Source: an uncultured Anaerolineae bacterium
Lineage (GTDB): Bacteria; Chloroflexota; Anaerolineae; Aggregatilineales; Phototrophicaceae
Assembly: GCA_934216615.1 (NCBI GenBank)
Contig: CAKQCB010000002.1
Location: 434,001 to 498,000, forward strand
DNA: 64,000 bases
Direction: 5' to 3'
Position 1 is the stretch's first letter. Every line of letters starts with the position of its first letter. Below the pieces are notes generated by a model. The model made no database searches. It worked only from the letters and a program-made list of their open reading frames with translations, and was not told the DNA's origin. Positions 1-8,189 of this stretch are shown here, piece by piece. A program made the translations under genes and the position numbers.

Positions 1-109
1 AAATAACATCCCCCGGCGTGAGTAAGGTCCCAAGACGTGTTCCTAAGCGATGCGTTTGTTCTGCGCTGTAACTGATGATATCCAATTCGCCTTCCCTAAG
101 GATCGGCAC
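1..109 (-). CDS. tsaE: TsaE (tRNA t6A biosynthesis ATPase), N-terminal part
   Basis: Only the first 36 codons are in the window; the gene runs off the left edge. The GTG start (complement of 107-109) follows a GGGGAG Shine-Dalgarno with 6 nt spacing. The peptide contains SAEQTHRLGTRLGTLLTPGD, the typical TsaE/YjeE N-terminus just before the expected Walker A motif, which lies outside the window. TsaE is the ATPase that works with TsaB and TsaD in making N6-threonylcarbamoyladenosine at tRNA position 37. It is divergent from the kinase at 330. The identification rests on a short segment. Confidence 0.7.
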   Translation of the reverse strand, partial: MPILREGELDIISYSAEQTHRLGTRLGTLLTPGDVI

Positions 110-329
110 ACTCAACTCCCCACAGATCAATGACAAAATTCTTCAGCATTATACACTAAGCTCACACGCGCTTAGCGCTCCCTATTTAAAATAGCTTGAA
201 TGTCCTATGGGCATTTATTGAATGAAAATTCACTATAGAGTAACATCTGCTCATCTTCTTAACCCTGCATTGCAGAGCATCTTTTTAAGAAGATGTTTTC
301 GCTCATTATCATTAAAAAGTCATTATCAT

Positions 330-2861
330 ATGGGACTGTTCACTAACTGGGGTATTCGACGGCGACTTTTTTTTATTGTATTCGCAATTGTTGGTTTAGG
401 GATTGGTACCTCTCTAATTATTATTGCCAATGCAACAATCTCCACAATCACAGAACAAACACGCATCTCGCAACAAAGCCAAATTAATAGTATTTCCAGC
501 GCGTTGAGCGGTCAGCTTGAAGGCGTAACCCGTGTGAATGACGCGCTTGCGGCCTATATTCAGGCATCGCCCCGTCAAAACATTGGCGTGCTTTGGGACA
601 CGGTGAATCAGTTTTTTGCGCAAACGCCGGGTGGGTTTACACGGGTGGGCTTTAACCGTGTGATGGATGAAACCCGCAACCGAACCTATCTTTTCCGCGA
701 ACCTACAGGCACCAATACCACGACCCCATTCACATTGATGTTTACGGAAAGTTATCCCAGTAACGGCTTAGAAGTCATGCAAAATGCCGTACAAAATGAA
801 ATCTACTGGGTTGGCCCGACCACAGGTTACTTTGCCCAAAACGATGATCGCATGATGATCGCCGCGCGTCGTTTTCCATGGAACGGGGCAGAGGGCCTCA
901 TCTGGGTGGAAGTGAGTACGCAGGCCATCCAAGATATTTTCACAAATTTATTAGAAACGGGCATCCTCAGCAGTAACAGCAACTATGTTTTGGTTTCGGG
1001 TACAGGTGAATATATCGCCTCTTACAGCCCGGGCGCATTAAGTCCTTTACGCACAACCCGTGTGAATGAAGATGCACTGGTCGAATTTTCACAACAGTTA
1101 AATGCGCTGACAAACCCCATCACACAACTAAGCACAACCCCCTTCTCTGAAGGGACAAGTGTATATGCCAGCAGCAGCCCTGTTTTTTATACCAATTGGA
1201 AAGTTTATTCTTTAACCCCCACCAGTTTGATCGACTCTACGATTGGTCAAAGTATCCTCAGCGCCATCTTCATCACCATTGGCGGGTTAGGCGTCTTGGG
1301 GATCACGCTCAGCCAATTTGTGAAGTCGAACGTGTCGCAACCGTTGGATGAACTCGCGTTAGCCGCGCAGGAAATCGGCTCGGGCGATATGCGCTATCAA
1401 ATTCGCTATCGTCAACGTGGGGATGAAATCGGACGTTTGGCATACGCGCTGGAAGAAATGAAGAATAACATCGCGGACTCTTACGAATCCCTTTCGGTGT
1501 GGAGCCGTACCCTCGAAAACCGTGTGAAAGAGCGCACACACGAAGCGGAAACCGCCCGTGAAGAAGCACAAGAGAACGCGCAAATCGCCGCCGCCGCCGC
1601 GCAAGAACTCATGACGGTCTATGACTTTTCGCTGTTTGTATTGGGGGGTGTCAGCTTATCTCATGTGTTGGAACGGTTGATTGAACGTACTCCACACTTG
1701 GTACGGGCGGATTACTGCTCAGTATGGTTGCTCGAAAATGATGAGCAAACCCTGCGCCTTGCGGCATCAAGCACAGGGTTACAACATCTCAACCGTCGTA
1801 TTGATATTCGCGATGGGTTAGGCGGTCATGTCGTCCGTACAGGACATTCTTTACGGGTGAGCGATTATCATGAGTGGGAAAAACGGTTGGGCTGGTTAGC
1901 TCCAACTATGCACCGTGCGCTGGCTGTCCCCTTCTTATATCAAGGCAAAACGATTGGTGCGCTGATCGCCGGACGCTCTGAAAATATGGTGGCCTTCGAT
2001 CAAGGGGATGAGCATCTCTTGTCCCTCGTTGCAAACATTGTTTCGCCTATCGTGCGTAACGCCGAACTCTATGAAGAATTGGATGGAGCGTTCGCGAGAG
2101 CTGAAAGCGCGAACATGGTCAAGACACACTTCTTGGCGAGTGTGACCCATGAATTACGTACCCCGCTCAACCTCATCATCAACAACATGGACTTTATGCG
2201 CATCGGCATGTTTGGCGAGGTCAACGAAGAACAAGAATCGCGCCTGAACCAAACGATTCGTGGTGCGGAACACTTGCTGTATCTCATCAATGACTTGCTG
2301 GACGTGAGCAAGATCGAGGCGGGTGAAATGCAGTTGTTCATTCAAGAAACGGATATTTATCCCGTCCTTGAAGATGCGGTTGACAGCGTGATGCCCCTCG
2401 CCATCGAAAAACCGGATGTGAACTTCATCACCGAAATCACGCCCAACCTGCCGTTGGTGTGGATGGATGCAAGGCGGATTCGCCAAGTGATCACCAATCT
2501 GCTTTCCAACGCGGTCAAATTCACCCAAAAAGGTGAAGTGAAGATGACCGTTGAGATTTTTGATGACACCCTTTTGATCGCCGTCAGCGATACGGGGATT
2601 GGGATTCCGACAGAGGAAATGGCGCTCATCTTCGAGGCTTTTGAACGCTCTCAACGTGCGAAACAACTGGGCATTGAAGGGACGGGGTTAGGGTTATCGA
2701 TCTCTCGCCACTTGGTCGAGGCACATGGCGGTAAAATGTGGCTCGATACTGAACTGGGTGCGGGCAGTACCTTCTTCTTCACCCTGCCCGTACATCACAC
2801 ATTTGCCAACACGGACGAAGTACAGGATGTCGTAGAAGTCACTCATAAGCCTGATGCCTGA
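330..2861 (+). CDS. Sensor histidine kinase (Cache-like/HAMP/GAF/HisKA/HATPase)
   Basis: Membrane histidine kinase of 843 residues. A first membrane helix (about 9-32) and a second (about 310-332) bracket an extracellular sensor region of about 275 residues, probably Cache-like. Then come a HAMP linker (SQPLDELALAAQEIGSGDM), a coiled coil with AREEAQENAQIAAAAAQE, a GAF domain (about 440-580), HisKA with the phospho-acceptor His in THELRTPLN (codon 2148-2150), and HATPase with NLLSNAVKFT, DTGIGIP and GTGLGLSIS. There is no receiver domain and no adjacent response regulator, so it is an orphan. The ATG at 330 is chosen because 36 extra upstream residues from 222 are not membrane- or signal-like; neither start has a good Shine-Dalgarno. 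The signal sensed is unknown. Confidence 0.88.
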   Translation: MGLFTNWGIRRRLFFIVFAIVGLGIGTSLIIIANATISTITEQTRISQQSQINSISSALSGQLEGVTRVNDALAAYIQASPRQNIGVLWDTVNQFFAQTPGGFTRVGFNRVMDETRNRTYLFREPTGTNTTTPFTLMFTESYPSNGLEVMQNAVQNEIYWVGPTTGYFAQNDDRMMIAARRFPWNGAEGLIWVEVSTQAIQDIFTNLLETGILSSNSNYVLVSGTGEYIASYSPGALSPLRTTRVNEDALVEFSQQLNALTNPITQLSTTPFSEGTSVYASSSPVFYTNWKVYSLTPTSLIDSTIGQSILSAIFITIGGLGVLGITLSQFVKSNVSQPLDELALAAQEIGSGDMRYQIRYRQRGDEIGRLAYALEEMKNNIADSYESLSVWSRTLENRVKERTHEAETAREEAQENAQIAAAAAQELMTVYDFSLFVLGGVSLSHVLERLIERTPHLVRADYCSVWLLENDEQTLRLAASSTGLQHLNRRIDIRDGLGGHVVRTGHSLRVSDYHEWEKRLGWLAPTMHRALAVPFLYQGKTIGALIAGRSENMVAFDQGDEHLLSLVANIVSPIVRNAELYEELDGAFARAESANMVKTHFLASVTHELRTPLNLIINNMDFMRIGMFGEVNEEQESRLNQTIRGAEHLLYLINDLLDVSKIEAGEMQLFIQETDIYPVLEDAVDSVMPLAIEKPDVNFITEITPNLPLVWMDARRIRQVITNLLSNAVKFTQKGEVKMTVEIFDDTLLIAVSDTGIGIPTEEMALIFEAFERSQRAKQLGIEGTGLGLSISRHLVEAHGGKMWLDTELGAGSTFFFTLPVHHTFANTDEVQDVVEVTHKPDA

Positions 2862-2909
2862 TGCTTCTACGTATGATTTGCATCTCTGTATCAGCACTGT
2901 CATAATAAA

Positions 2910-2969
2910 AGAACTCGCTCTCCTCTCCAATTTCTCTGGCGATAAATTGATTTAAGAGAAGCGAGTTCT
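2910..2969 (-). terminator. Probable terminator, long-loop hairpin
   Basis: Perfect 10 bp arms (AGAACTCGCT at 2910-2919, AGCGAGTTCT at 2960-2969). Extra pairing in the loop (TCTC/GAGA, AATTT/AAATT) would extend the stem. Read on the minus strand it is followed by TTTTATTA, so it probably ends the minus-strand transcript from 4488 and 3279. Confidence 0.5.
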
Positions 2970-2980
2970 ATGGAGTGGAA

Positions 2981-3010
2981 GGTCACACCTCTCTCCCAAA
3001 AGGTGTGACC
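2981..3010. terminator. Inverted repeat, terminator-like hairpin
   Basis: GGTCACACCT and AGGTGTGACC are perfect 10 bp arms around a 10 nt loop. Neither side has a strong T-run (TTTACT on plus, TTCCAC on minus). It sits just after the stop of the small gene at 3025, so it may be a weak or factor-assisted terminator. Confidence 0.4.
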
Positions 3011-3024
3011 TTTACTGGTAATGA

Positions 3025-3279
3025 CTACTTCAAATTGACCGCAGGGCGAATTTCTAAGCAAACTTGTTCCACCCGTTGCTTATAGCGTTTCTGCAAGCGG
3101 GTTCCAATCATAATCAATTGATCACCCAACCTCGCCATCACAGGGGCATAAAAAGCGACACGTCCACGTTCCCCACGTAACGCCGCTTCAACGATCTTGG
3201 CACGTTCAGCACGTTGCTGCACCTCTTTACGGCGCGCTTCACTCAAACGGATTTGTTGTTCTGGTTCCCAATTTAACAT
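3025..3279 (-). CDS. Small basic hypothetical protein (84 aa)
   Basis: Unrecognised 84-residue protein beginning MLNWEPEQQIRL. The start at 3279 is preceded by AGAGGAAA at good spacing. The first half is rich in Arg/Glu/Lys and likely helical (RRKEVQQRAERAKIVEAALR); the second half carries RLGDQLIMIGTRLQKRYKQ. There is no signal peptide, membrane helix or Cys motif. It lies downstream of the ArsR-type regulator on the same strand, with about 100 nt between them, and may be cotranscribed. The last residues could form a short strand. Function unknown. Confidence 0.7.
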   Translation of the reverse strand: MLNWEPEQQIRLSEARRKEVQQRAERAKIVEAALRGERGRVAFYAPVMARLGDQLIMIGTRLQKRYKQRVEQVCLEIRPAVNLK

Positions 3280-3381
3280 GATATTTTCCTCTGGCGATTT
3301 GATTCTGAATGCTGTTCTATGGACGGTACTGGATGAAAACATCATTGCTTGTTTTCAAAAAGAAACTTTCCGATATGGGCT

Positions 3382-4488
3382 TTACAAACGGGTCACAAGT
3401 TCTTGTAACGCTTGTAAAGTGTCGAACATTCGATCAGGATTTAAGCTGTAACACTTTGCAACATCCTTTCGCCGATCAAGTACAAATCCTGTTGCGACAA
3501 GTTGGCTGAGATGGCGAGACGCGCTCGACTGACTCAACCCTAATTTTTCAATAATGTCTTGCGCATACATTTCTTCGTTTTCTTTCAATAACTCTAAAAT
3601 GCGCAAGCGCGTGTCGTCCGATAAAGCATGGAGTCGGGTCAATAATTCCGCACGGCTTAACGATGACTGCGATTGTGATGCCGTTCGAACACCGCTCGGT
3701 AACCTTGCGCCAAACGTGACAAATAACTGATTCCCAATATCAATTTGTGTCAAGTACGGCCCGATGTGTGGATGCGGTATAAATATAAATTCGTCAATCC
3801 CTTCCAAATTGTTCATTTTTCCTGTCATGTCACGTCCAGTGACCGCACGAATCAGTTCAATCGGCTCCATTGGGGGTAAATTGACTTCGCTAAACGCATT
3901 CACAGACTCTTGTAACTGCACTTCGTTACGCTGCCATTCTTCTTTCAAGTATTTCTCCCAAAATACCCGTGAAAAATGCGTCACATAATTTAACAGCGCA
4001 GTAGGTTCTAAAAGATATTGGTGCATCGCTTGCCAAAAACTGTCCGGCTTCTCGTTGAACTTCCCACAAATCACATTTTTGAAGGTGTTGACATCATTCA
4101 AGATGCCTTCCACCGTCAGCGGGCCTGTCACGTAGGGATAATGTTCCGGATACCTTGTCGCATACTGCGTAATATCGCTTAAAAACTTATCGCGATATTC
4201 TTCAGGTGCGATATTCTCGATGAATTGAATGTATTCTTCAAACGATCCTAACTGGCTGGTTTGGATCATTAAGAAGTCCCAAAATGGACTGAACACCTTC
4301 TCAACTTCAAGAAAATCGCGTTCTTCGGGCGTAAGTGCTTCCCATGTTTCGTTGACCCAAGCTCCTAAACCCGACAATCTTTCCACCTGATGCAACAAAT
4401 TGATGCTTTCCAATGTGTTGATCACAGGGGCAACTTGAAAGGATGCCTTTACAAGTTGTGAAACGCGAATGTAGGAACGGTCTAACAT
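3382..4488 (-). CDS. ArsR-family regulator with long N-terminal domain
   Basis: 368 residues. The C-terminal 90 residues are a winged helix-turn-helix of the ArsR/SmtB type: LHALSDDTRLRILELL, then EMYAQDIIEKLGLSQSSASR and HLSQLVATGFV. About 260 residues of largely helical sequence precede it (ALTPEERDFLEVEKVFSPFW, IAPEEYRDKFLSDITQYATR), unlike the usual 100-residue ArsR repressor; this resembles large ArsR proteins whose N-terminal domain probably senses a ligand. No metal-binding Cys cluster is seen in the HTH. The start at 4488 has AAAGGTG 6 nt upstream; the longer alternative at 4509 has none. A 20 bp palindrome just upstream suggests autoregulation. The ligand is unknown. Confidence 0.8.
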   Translation of the reverse strand: MLDRSYIRVSQLVKASFQVAPVINTLESINLLHQVERLSGLGAWVNETWEALTPEERDFLEVEKVFSPFWDFLMIQTSQLGSFEEYIQFIENIAPEEYRDKFLSDITQYATRYPEHYPYVTGPLTVEGILNDVNTFKNVICGKFNEKPDSFWQAMHQYLLEPTALLNYVTHFSRVFWEKYLKEEWQRNEVQLQESVNAFSEVNLPPMEPIELIRAVTGRDMTGKMNNLEGIDEFIFIPHPHIGPYLTQIDIGNQLFVTFGARLPSGVRTASQSQSSLSRAELLTRLHALSDDTRLRILELLKENEEMYAQDIIEKLGLSQSSASRHLSQLVATGFVLDRRKDVAKCYSLNPDRMFDTLQALQELVTRL

Positions 4489-4529
4489 CAAACACACCTT
4501 TGAACTCATAATTCATGCGAATAATGCGT

Positions 4530-4549
4530 TTATGCAAATATTTGCATAA
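4530..4549. promoter_or_regulatory. 20 bp perfect palindrome, candidate autoregulatory operator
   Basis: TTATGCAAATATTTGCATAA reads identically on both strands. It is centred about 50 bp upstream of the ArsR-type gene start. ArsR-family dimers bind such AT-rich dyads, so it is a reasonable operator for the adjacent regulator. The pairing is seen directly; the binding protein is inferred. Confidence 0.55.
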
Positions 4550-4665
4550 TTGAATTTTATGATAAAACGCGCTACAAAGTCAAGAGGTCAAAATGATTTT
4601 TATAGACTCTTTATAGAAGGCATCCCAACTTTTTCATCGTTGAGCAGGAAAACTGAGGAATACCC

Positions 4666-4694
4666 TTGATTTCATGGGGGTCAGCACATATACT
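4666..4694 (+). promoter_or_regulatory. Sigma-70-type promoter of tRNA-Val
   Basis: TTGATT (4666-4671) and TATACT (4689-4694) are separated by 17 bp. The -10 box ends 11 bp before the first tRNA base. Confidence 0.6.
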
Positions 4695-4705
4695 ATGCGC
4701 TACTT

Positions 4706-4778
4706 GGACAGTTAGCTCAGCTGGTAGAGCACTCCTTTGACGTGGGAGTGGTCAGAGGTTCGAGTCCTCTACTGTCCA
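4706..4778 (+). tRNA. tRNA-Val (GAC)
   Basis: Complete 73-base cloverleaf: acceptor GGACAGT/ACTGTCC, D-stem GCTC/GAGC, anticodon stem CTCCT/GGGAG with loop TTGACGT (anticodon GAC, valine), T-arm AGAGG-TTCGAGT-CCTCT, discriminator A. CCA is not fully encoded (CAAACA follows). A rho-independent terminator follows directly. Confidence 0.97.
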
Positions 4779-4783
4779 CAAAC

Positions 4784-4812
4784 AAAAATCCGACTTGCCG
4801 TCGGATTTTTTT
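4784..4812 (+). terminator. Terminator after tRNA-Val
   Basis: AAATCCGAC-TTGCC-GTCGGATTT stem-loop followed by a run of T residues, ending 34 nt after the tRNA. Confidence 0.85.
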
Positions 4813-4970
4813 ATTCCTCATGAAGTTGGCGGAAGACTTTCAGAATCCTCTCTGTAGGGATAGAGTGTGCCCTGTCCGCGTGGAACAACAATCATCATAA
4901 TCCCGTTTCGGATAACGTCTACCTTGTCCCTACCCTACTTGTAAAAAAGAGAGAGTCTACTCTCCACACA

Positions 4971-5003
4971 AAAACACCCAAGCATGATGCTTGGGTGTTT
5001 TTT
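4971..5003 (-). terminator. Terminator downstream of nirK
   Basis: AAAACACCCAAGC and GCTTGGGTGTTTT arms around ATGAT; flanked by A- and T-runs so it can work in both directions. It lies 22 bp after the nirK stop. The preceding stretch 4813-4970 holds no gene that I can see. Confidence 0.85.
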
Positions 5004-5025
5004 CTATTCAATATCCTGCCTGAGT

Positions 5026-6513
5026 TTAATGCCCTGCGTTATCTATCTCGCCATCGCTGTGGAAGATTGCGGGGTTTTCCTCGCCTTCCGCATACAGGTA
5101 ACCTGCCAGCCCACGTTCAGTACGGCTTAAGGCATGATCGACCAAAATATAGCGTCCGGGTACATCAAGGCTGAACTCCACTACCGTCGCGCCACCCGGA
5201 GGCACAATCGTCGTTTGAACATCCGTCAAGGGCGGGCTGGTCAAGGATGCTTGATCGTAAACACGATCAAATATTTCGCCAATCACATGGAACGAGGAGA
5301 TCGCATTCGGCCCGCCTACACCGAAGTAAATACGTACCGATTCGCCCACATTCGCACGCAGAGCATAGTCATCCAATGTGAGCGCACCTGCTGCGCCGTT
5401 AAAGACGTAGTATTCAGGTTGTTCGTCGAGCATGTCTGGATGGCTGAATGTTAAGTGTCCTTGGGTACCAAACGGCTGTTCCGTATAAATCTCACCCTGC
5501 ATGATATAGAACTCGTTATCGACAGGGGGCAACCCACCTTCAGGCTCGACAAGGATCATGCCGTACATCCCGCTCGAAATGTGATGGCCAATGCTCACCG
5601 TCGCGCAGTGATACACATACAGCCCGGGCTGGAGCGCTTGGAAGCTGAACGAAGTCGTTTCACCCGGTAAGGTTTGGGTATATACAGCGCCACCGCCCGG
5701 CCCCGTCACGGCATGGAAGTCGACTGAGTGAGGCAACAGACTGCTCATCGCATTTTCTAAAGTGACGACGATGGTATCCCCCACGCGGGCACGGATCATC
5801 GGGCCGGGGACTTGACCGTTAAACGTCATATAGTGGAAGGTCGATCCATCCGCCAATTGACCAGAAACTTCTTCTGCGACGAGATCAACATGCAAGGTAG
5901 TCGGTTCACGGTCGCCAATCGGTTCGGGAAGGTCACTGGGATGACGAATGATCGAGACTGCATTTTCATCGGCGGGGGATGCGGTTGGGACAGGGTTCGC
6001 ATGCACCATCACCGGCTCGGCAGGTGCGTCAGCGGATGATTCGCCCGTCACAAGCAACGTTCCGAACATGCCAACTGGTTGATGGCCGGGAATCGAACAG
6101 TAGTAGATGAATTCACCTGCGCGGTCTACCACAAACTCGACCACCGCTTGTTCTTCCAGCGCGATCAAGTCGGGCGTTGCGACGCCGAATTCATCAATGT
6201 ACAGGTTATGGATCACAGGGTCGCCGTTGATCAGCGTGATGCGAACGGTATCGCCGACTTCAGCGGTCAACTGCGGGTTAATTTGGCCGTCAATATCCCC
6301 CCCCACGCCGATATAAGCCATCGCAGGGTTTTGACCCAAAATTGTTCTGAGGGTGTATTCAATAACACGGCTCTCTTCTTGAGCAGAAGCGACTGGCACA
6401 GTGCTTGCGATCAAGCTGTCTGGAGATACCCATGTAAATTGAATTGGCAGAATTGCCACAATGACAACAGCAAAAACTATTAATATTGCTGAAGCAAACC
6501 GAGGGTATGACAT
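5026..6513 (-). CDS. nirK: Copper nitrite reductase NirK with fused N-terminal cupredoxin
   Basis: 495-residue exported multicopper protein that probably reduces nitrite to nitric oxide outside the membrane. N-terminal signal/anchor helix (about 7-25), then an extra cupredoxin domain (about 45-155) with a full type 1 copper set: His in VIHNLYI, Cys in YYCSIPGH, its His, and Met in PVGM. The NirK core (about 200-480) has HSVDFH (type 1 His, catalytic Asp, type 2 His), YHCATVSIGHHISSGM (type 2 His, type 1 Cys/His/Met), SSFHVIGE (catalytic His) and LVDHALS (type 2 His). The core resembles class II NirK. The fused cupredoxin could act as a built-in electron donor, as in the Hyphomicrobium enzyme. 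Start at 6513: GAGGA 8 nt upstream; the ATG at 6528 overlaps that site. No partner nir/nor genes nearby. Confidence 0.88.
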   Translation of the reverse strand: MSYPRFASAILIVFAVVIVAILPIQFTWVSPDSLIASTVPVASAQEESRVIEYTLRTILGQNPAMAYIGVGGDIDGQINPQLTAEVGDTVRITLINGDPVIHNLYIDEFGVATPDLIALEEQAVVEFVVDRAGEFIYYCSIPGHQPVGMFGTLLVTGESSADAPAEPVMVHANPVPTASPADENAVSIIRHPSDLPEPIGDREPTTLHVDLVAEEVSGQLADGSTFHYMTFNGQVPGPMIRARVGDTIVVTLENAMSSLLPHSVDFHAVTGPGGGAVYTQTLPGETTSFSFQALQPGLYVYHCATVSIGHHISSGMYGMILVEPEGGLPPVDNEFYIMQGEIYTEQPFGTQGHLTFSHPDMLDEQPEYYVFNGAAGALTLDDYALRANVGESVRIYFGVGGPNAISSFHVIGEIFDRVYDQASLTSPPLTDVQTTIVPPGGATVVEFSLDVPGRYILVDHALSRTERGLAGYLYAEGEENPAIFHSDGEIDNAGH

Positions 6514-6587
6514 TACGTAGTTCCTCATTTCATCTGTCTAAAAATCAACTCAATTACTATGAGGATAAACAAGTCTTGTATGGTTGT

Positions 6588-6605
6588 ATTTAAGCTAGCT
6601 TAAAT
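6588..6605. promoter_or_regulatory. 18 bp perfect palindrome upstream of nirK
   Basis: ATTTAAGCTAGCTTAAAT is a perfect dyad 75-92 bp upstream of the nirK start, in the only gap between nirK and the nitroreductase terminator. A further element, TTGAT-CTCA-ATCTC at 6625-6638, matches 8 of 10 positions of the FNR/NNR consensus TTGAT-N4-ATCAA. Both are candidate sites for nitrite- or NO-responsive control; the assignment is inference. Confidence 0.45.
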
Positions 6606-6643
6606 GCAAATTTTTCTGATGAAGTTGATCTCAATCTCAAAGA

Positions 6644-6672
6644 AAATATCCTAGCGTATGGCTAGGGTATTT
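6644..6672 (-). terminator. Terminator after nitroreductase
   Basis: On the minus strand GAAATACCCTAGC-CATAC-GCTAGGATATTT forms a stem with one G-T pair, followed by TTCTTT. It separates the nitroreductase transcript from the nirK promoter region. Confidence 0.7.
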
Positions 6673-6701
6673 CTTCAATACAATATTGATCGACGTGATT
6701 T

Positions 6702-7424
6702 TTATTCCAGCTCAACCCAACGTGACCAATCCGCAGGGGTTCCGCGTTGATTGCGTAAACTGCCAGGTTGGGTTTCACGCGCATCAACTTCTGGAGAGGT
6801 GATAAAAATTGCACCCAGCAAGATTTCATGCGTAGAAATTTGCAAATACTCGAAAATTTCCTTACTGCGTAAAATCCCACCACTGCCCCAATAGGTATGT
6901 AAGCCACGCGCTTCAGAAGCCAGCAGTAAATTTTGAACGGCGGCAGACGCAGCTGCGATATGTTCCATGTTATTAATGGTCAGCTCTGGCATCCCTTCCA
7001 CACTGGAAGGGTCGGGGAGCCATGTGGCTAAAATCAATGCGCTCGAACCCGCCAGCAGTTGAGGAATCTTCGAATCCCACGCGCGGGACCAAATCGAGTC
7101 GGGGAACTGTTCCGCCTGAACTTGAAGTTCATTCACCAATTGACAGCAAGCGGGTTTTTCCAAGACATGAAACCGCCAAGGCACAATAGATTGCATGGTT
7201 CCTTGTCGGTGCAGTTGTTTGTCGGCTAATTTATGAAAAGGTGCCCATCCTGCAAGTTCGATCAACGCTTGTAATGTGGTATGCAGGTTGGTTTGTAGGT
7301 CTTCGGGGAGTGGCGCGCAATCGTGCCGATCACGCAGCACCTTCGCGGTCTTCCGCTCACGAATCACATGATCAACAGCGGTGATGACATCCTCTTGAAT
7401 CATGGGTTTTGGCGACTGTACCAT
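6702..7424 (-). CDS. Nitroreductase-family FMN oxidoreductase
   Basis: 240-residue cytoplasmic flavoprotein of the nitroreductase fold. The FMN-binding features are the N-terminal RERKTAKVL segment (basic residues for the phosphate), the helical LAGWAPFHK region, and the C-terminal NMEHIAAASAAVQNLLLASE followed by GLHTYWGSGG. Such enzymes reduce nitro-aromatics, quinones or flavins with NAD(P)H; the true substrate cannot be told here. AAGGAAG lies 7 nt before the ATG. It precedes nirK on the same strand but is separated by a terminator, so joint expression is not implied. Length is usual for the family. Confidence 0.85.
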   Translation of the reverse strand: MVQSPKPMIQEDVITAVDHVIRERKTAKVLRDRHDCAPLPEDLQTNLHTTLQALIELAGWAPFHKLADKQLHRQGTMQSIVPWRFHVLEKPACCQLVNELQVQAEQFPDSIWSRAWDSKIPQLLAGSSALILATWLPDPSSVEGMPELTINNMEHIAAASAAVQNLLLASEARGLHTYWGSGGILRSKEIFEYLQISTHEILLGAIFITSPEVDARETQPGSLRNQRGTPADWSRWVELE

Positions 7425-8189
7425 ATAGCGACTTCCTTATAAATCTCATTCACGAAGATCGTGAAAATTTTTGTGTGAGGGTAACGCAAACCCCAGCATC
7501 ATAATGGTTGCGTCCCGTAATTTCCACGCAGGTGATTAAATTTTAAGTTCCGTTGGAGATGAAAAAGTATTCAGTCTGTGAACTTTTTGATCCGCACCGT
7601 TGCCCAAAATGATCCCCTAAAATATACCTCGTTGACAGCTAAAAAATGCTCGTTTCTCGAAAATTTGATCTATGAATTGGGTGTGTTTTGAGGTATCATT
7701 AATGGATATTCACCTTTCGAACTCATTCATCAAAAATCATTTCGTACTTTAGATAGTCCAGTATTCGTTTTAGATCAACGTGTAGGATTATGCCAGTCAC
7801 GAAACATTCACTCTTTAGTGTTGATAGAGTGGAGACACTTGTCGTCTCTACCCAAAACTATCGCGCTAATCACATCTCATTCAATTACACCAACCCTACT
7901 CTCAAAGATCAACGTAAAACCGATCTTTCTTTGTGCATTCAGAAAGATTTGTGTTTTCGTTCCCCGTGTATTCCGCATGCCCCAAAAAGGAGAAACGCCA
8001 CTCAAAACACTTTGGATCATATTCTTGTCGGGGGTTTGGCAAGAATCGATATCCGAAAGCGGTATTCTGTCCCTCAAACCTCATCCAAATTAGCCAACAG
8101 CCTGCTTGAATAACCGTATTTCATTTCAAGTATGGGATCAATTTCCACCCCATCTCAACTCTGTCAACTAACGCACTTAAGGATGAAAC
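7425..8189. other. Long intergenic region without a convincing gene
   Basis: 765 bp. I see no reading frame with a Shine-Dalgarno and bacterial-looking protein; the longest plus-strand frame (7790-8113, 107 codons) has no good ribosome site and an uneven, low-complexity translation. Two clean hairpins are present: ATCTTTCT/AGAAAGAT (7923-7948) and ATTCTTG/CAAGAAT (8021-8046). It may be a long regulated leader for the UvrA-like gene that starts at 8190, or remnants of a decayed gene. Confidence 0.5.

Noticed and set aside
4706..4812. Integrative element at the tRNA genes
   Set aside because: No integrase gene and no direct repeat of the tRNA 3' end near either tRNA; flanking genes look chromosomal.
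7790..8113. 107-codon plus-strand gene upstream of the UvrA-like gene
   Set aside because: No Shine-Dalgarno, uneven composition, and no recognisable domain or signal; kept only as part of an unexplained intergenic region.
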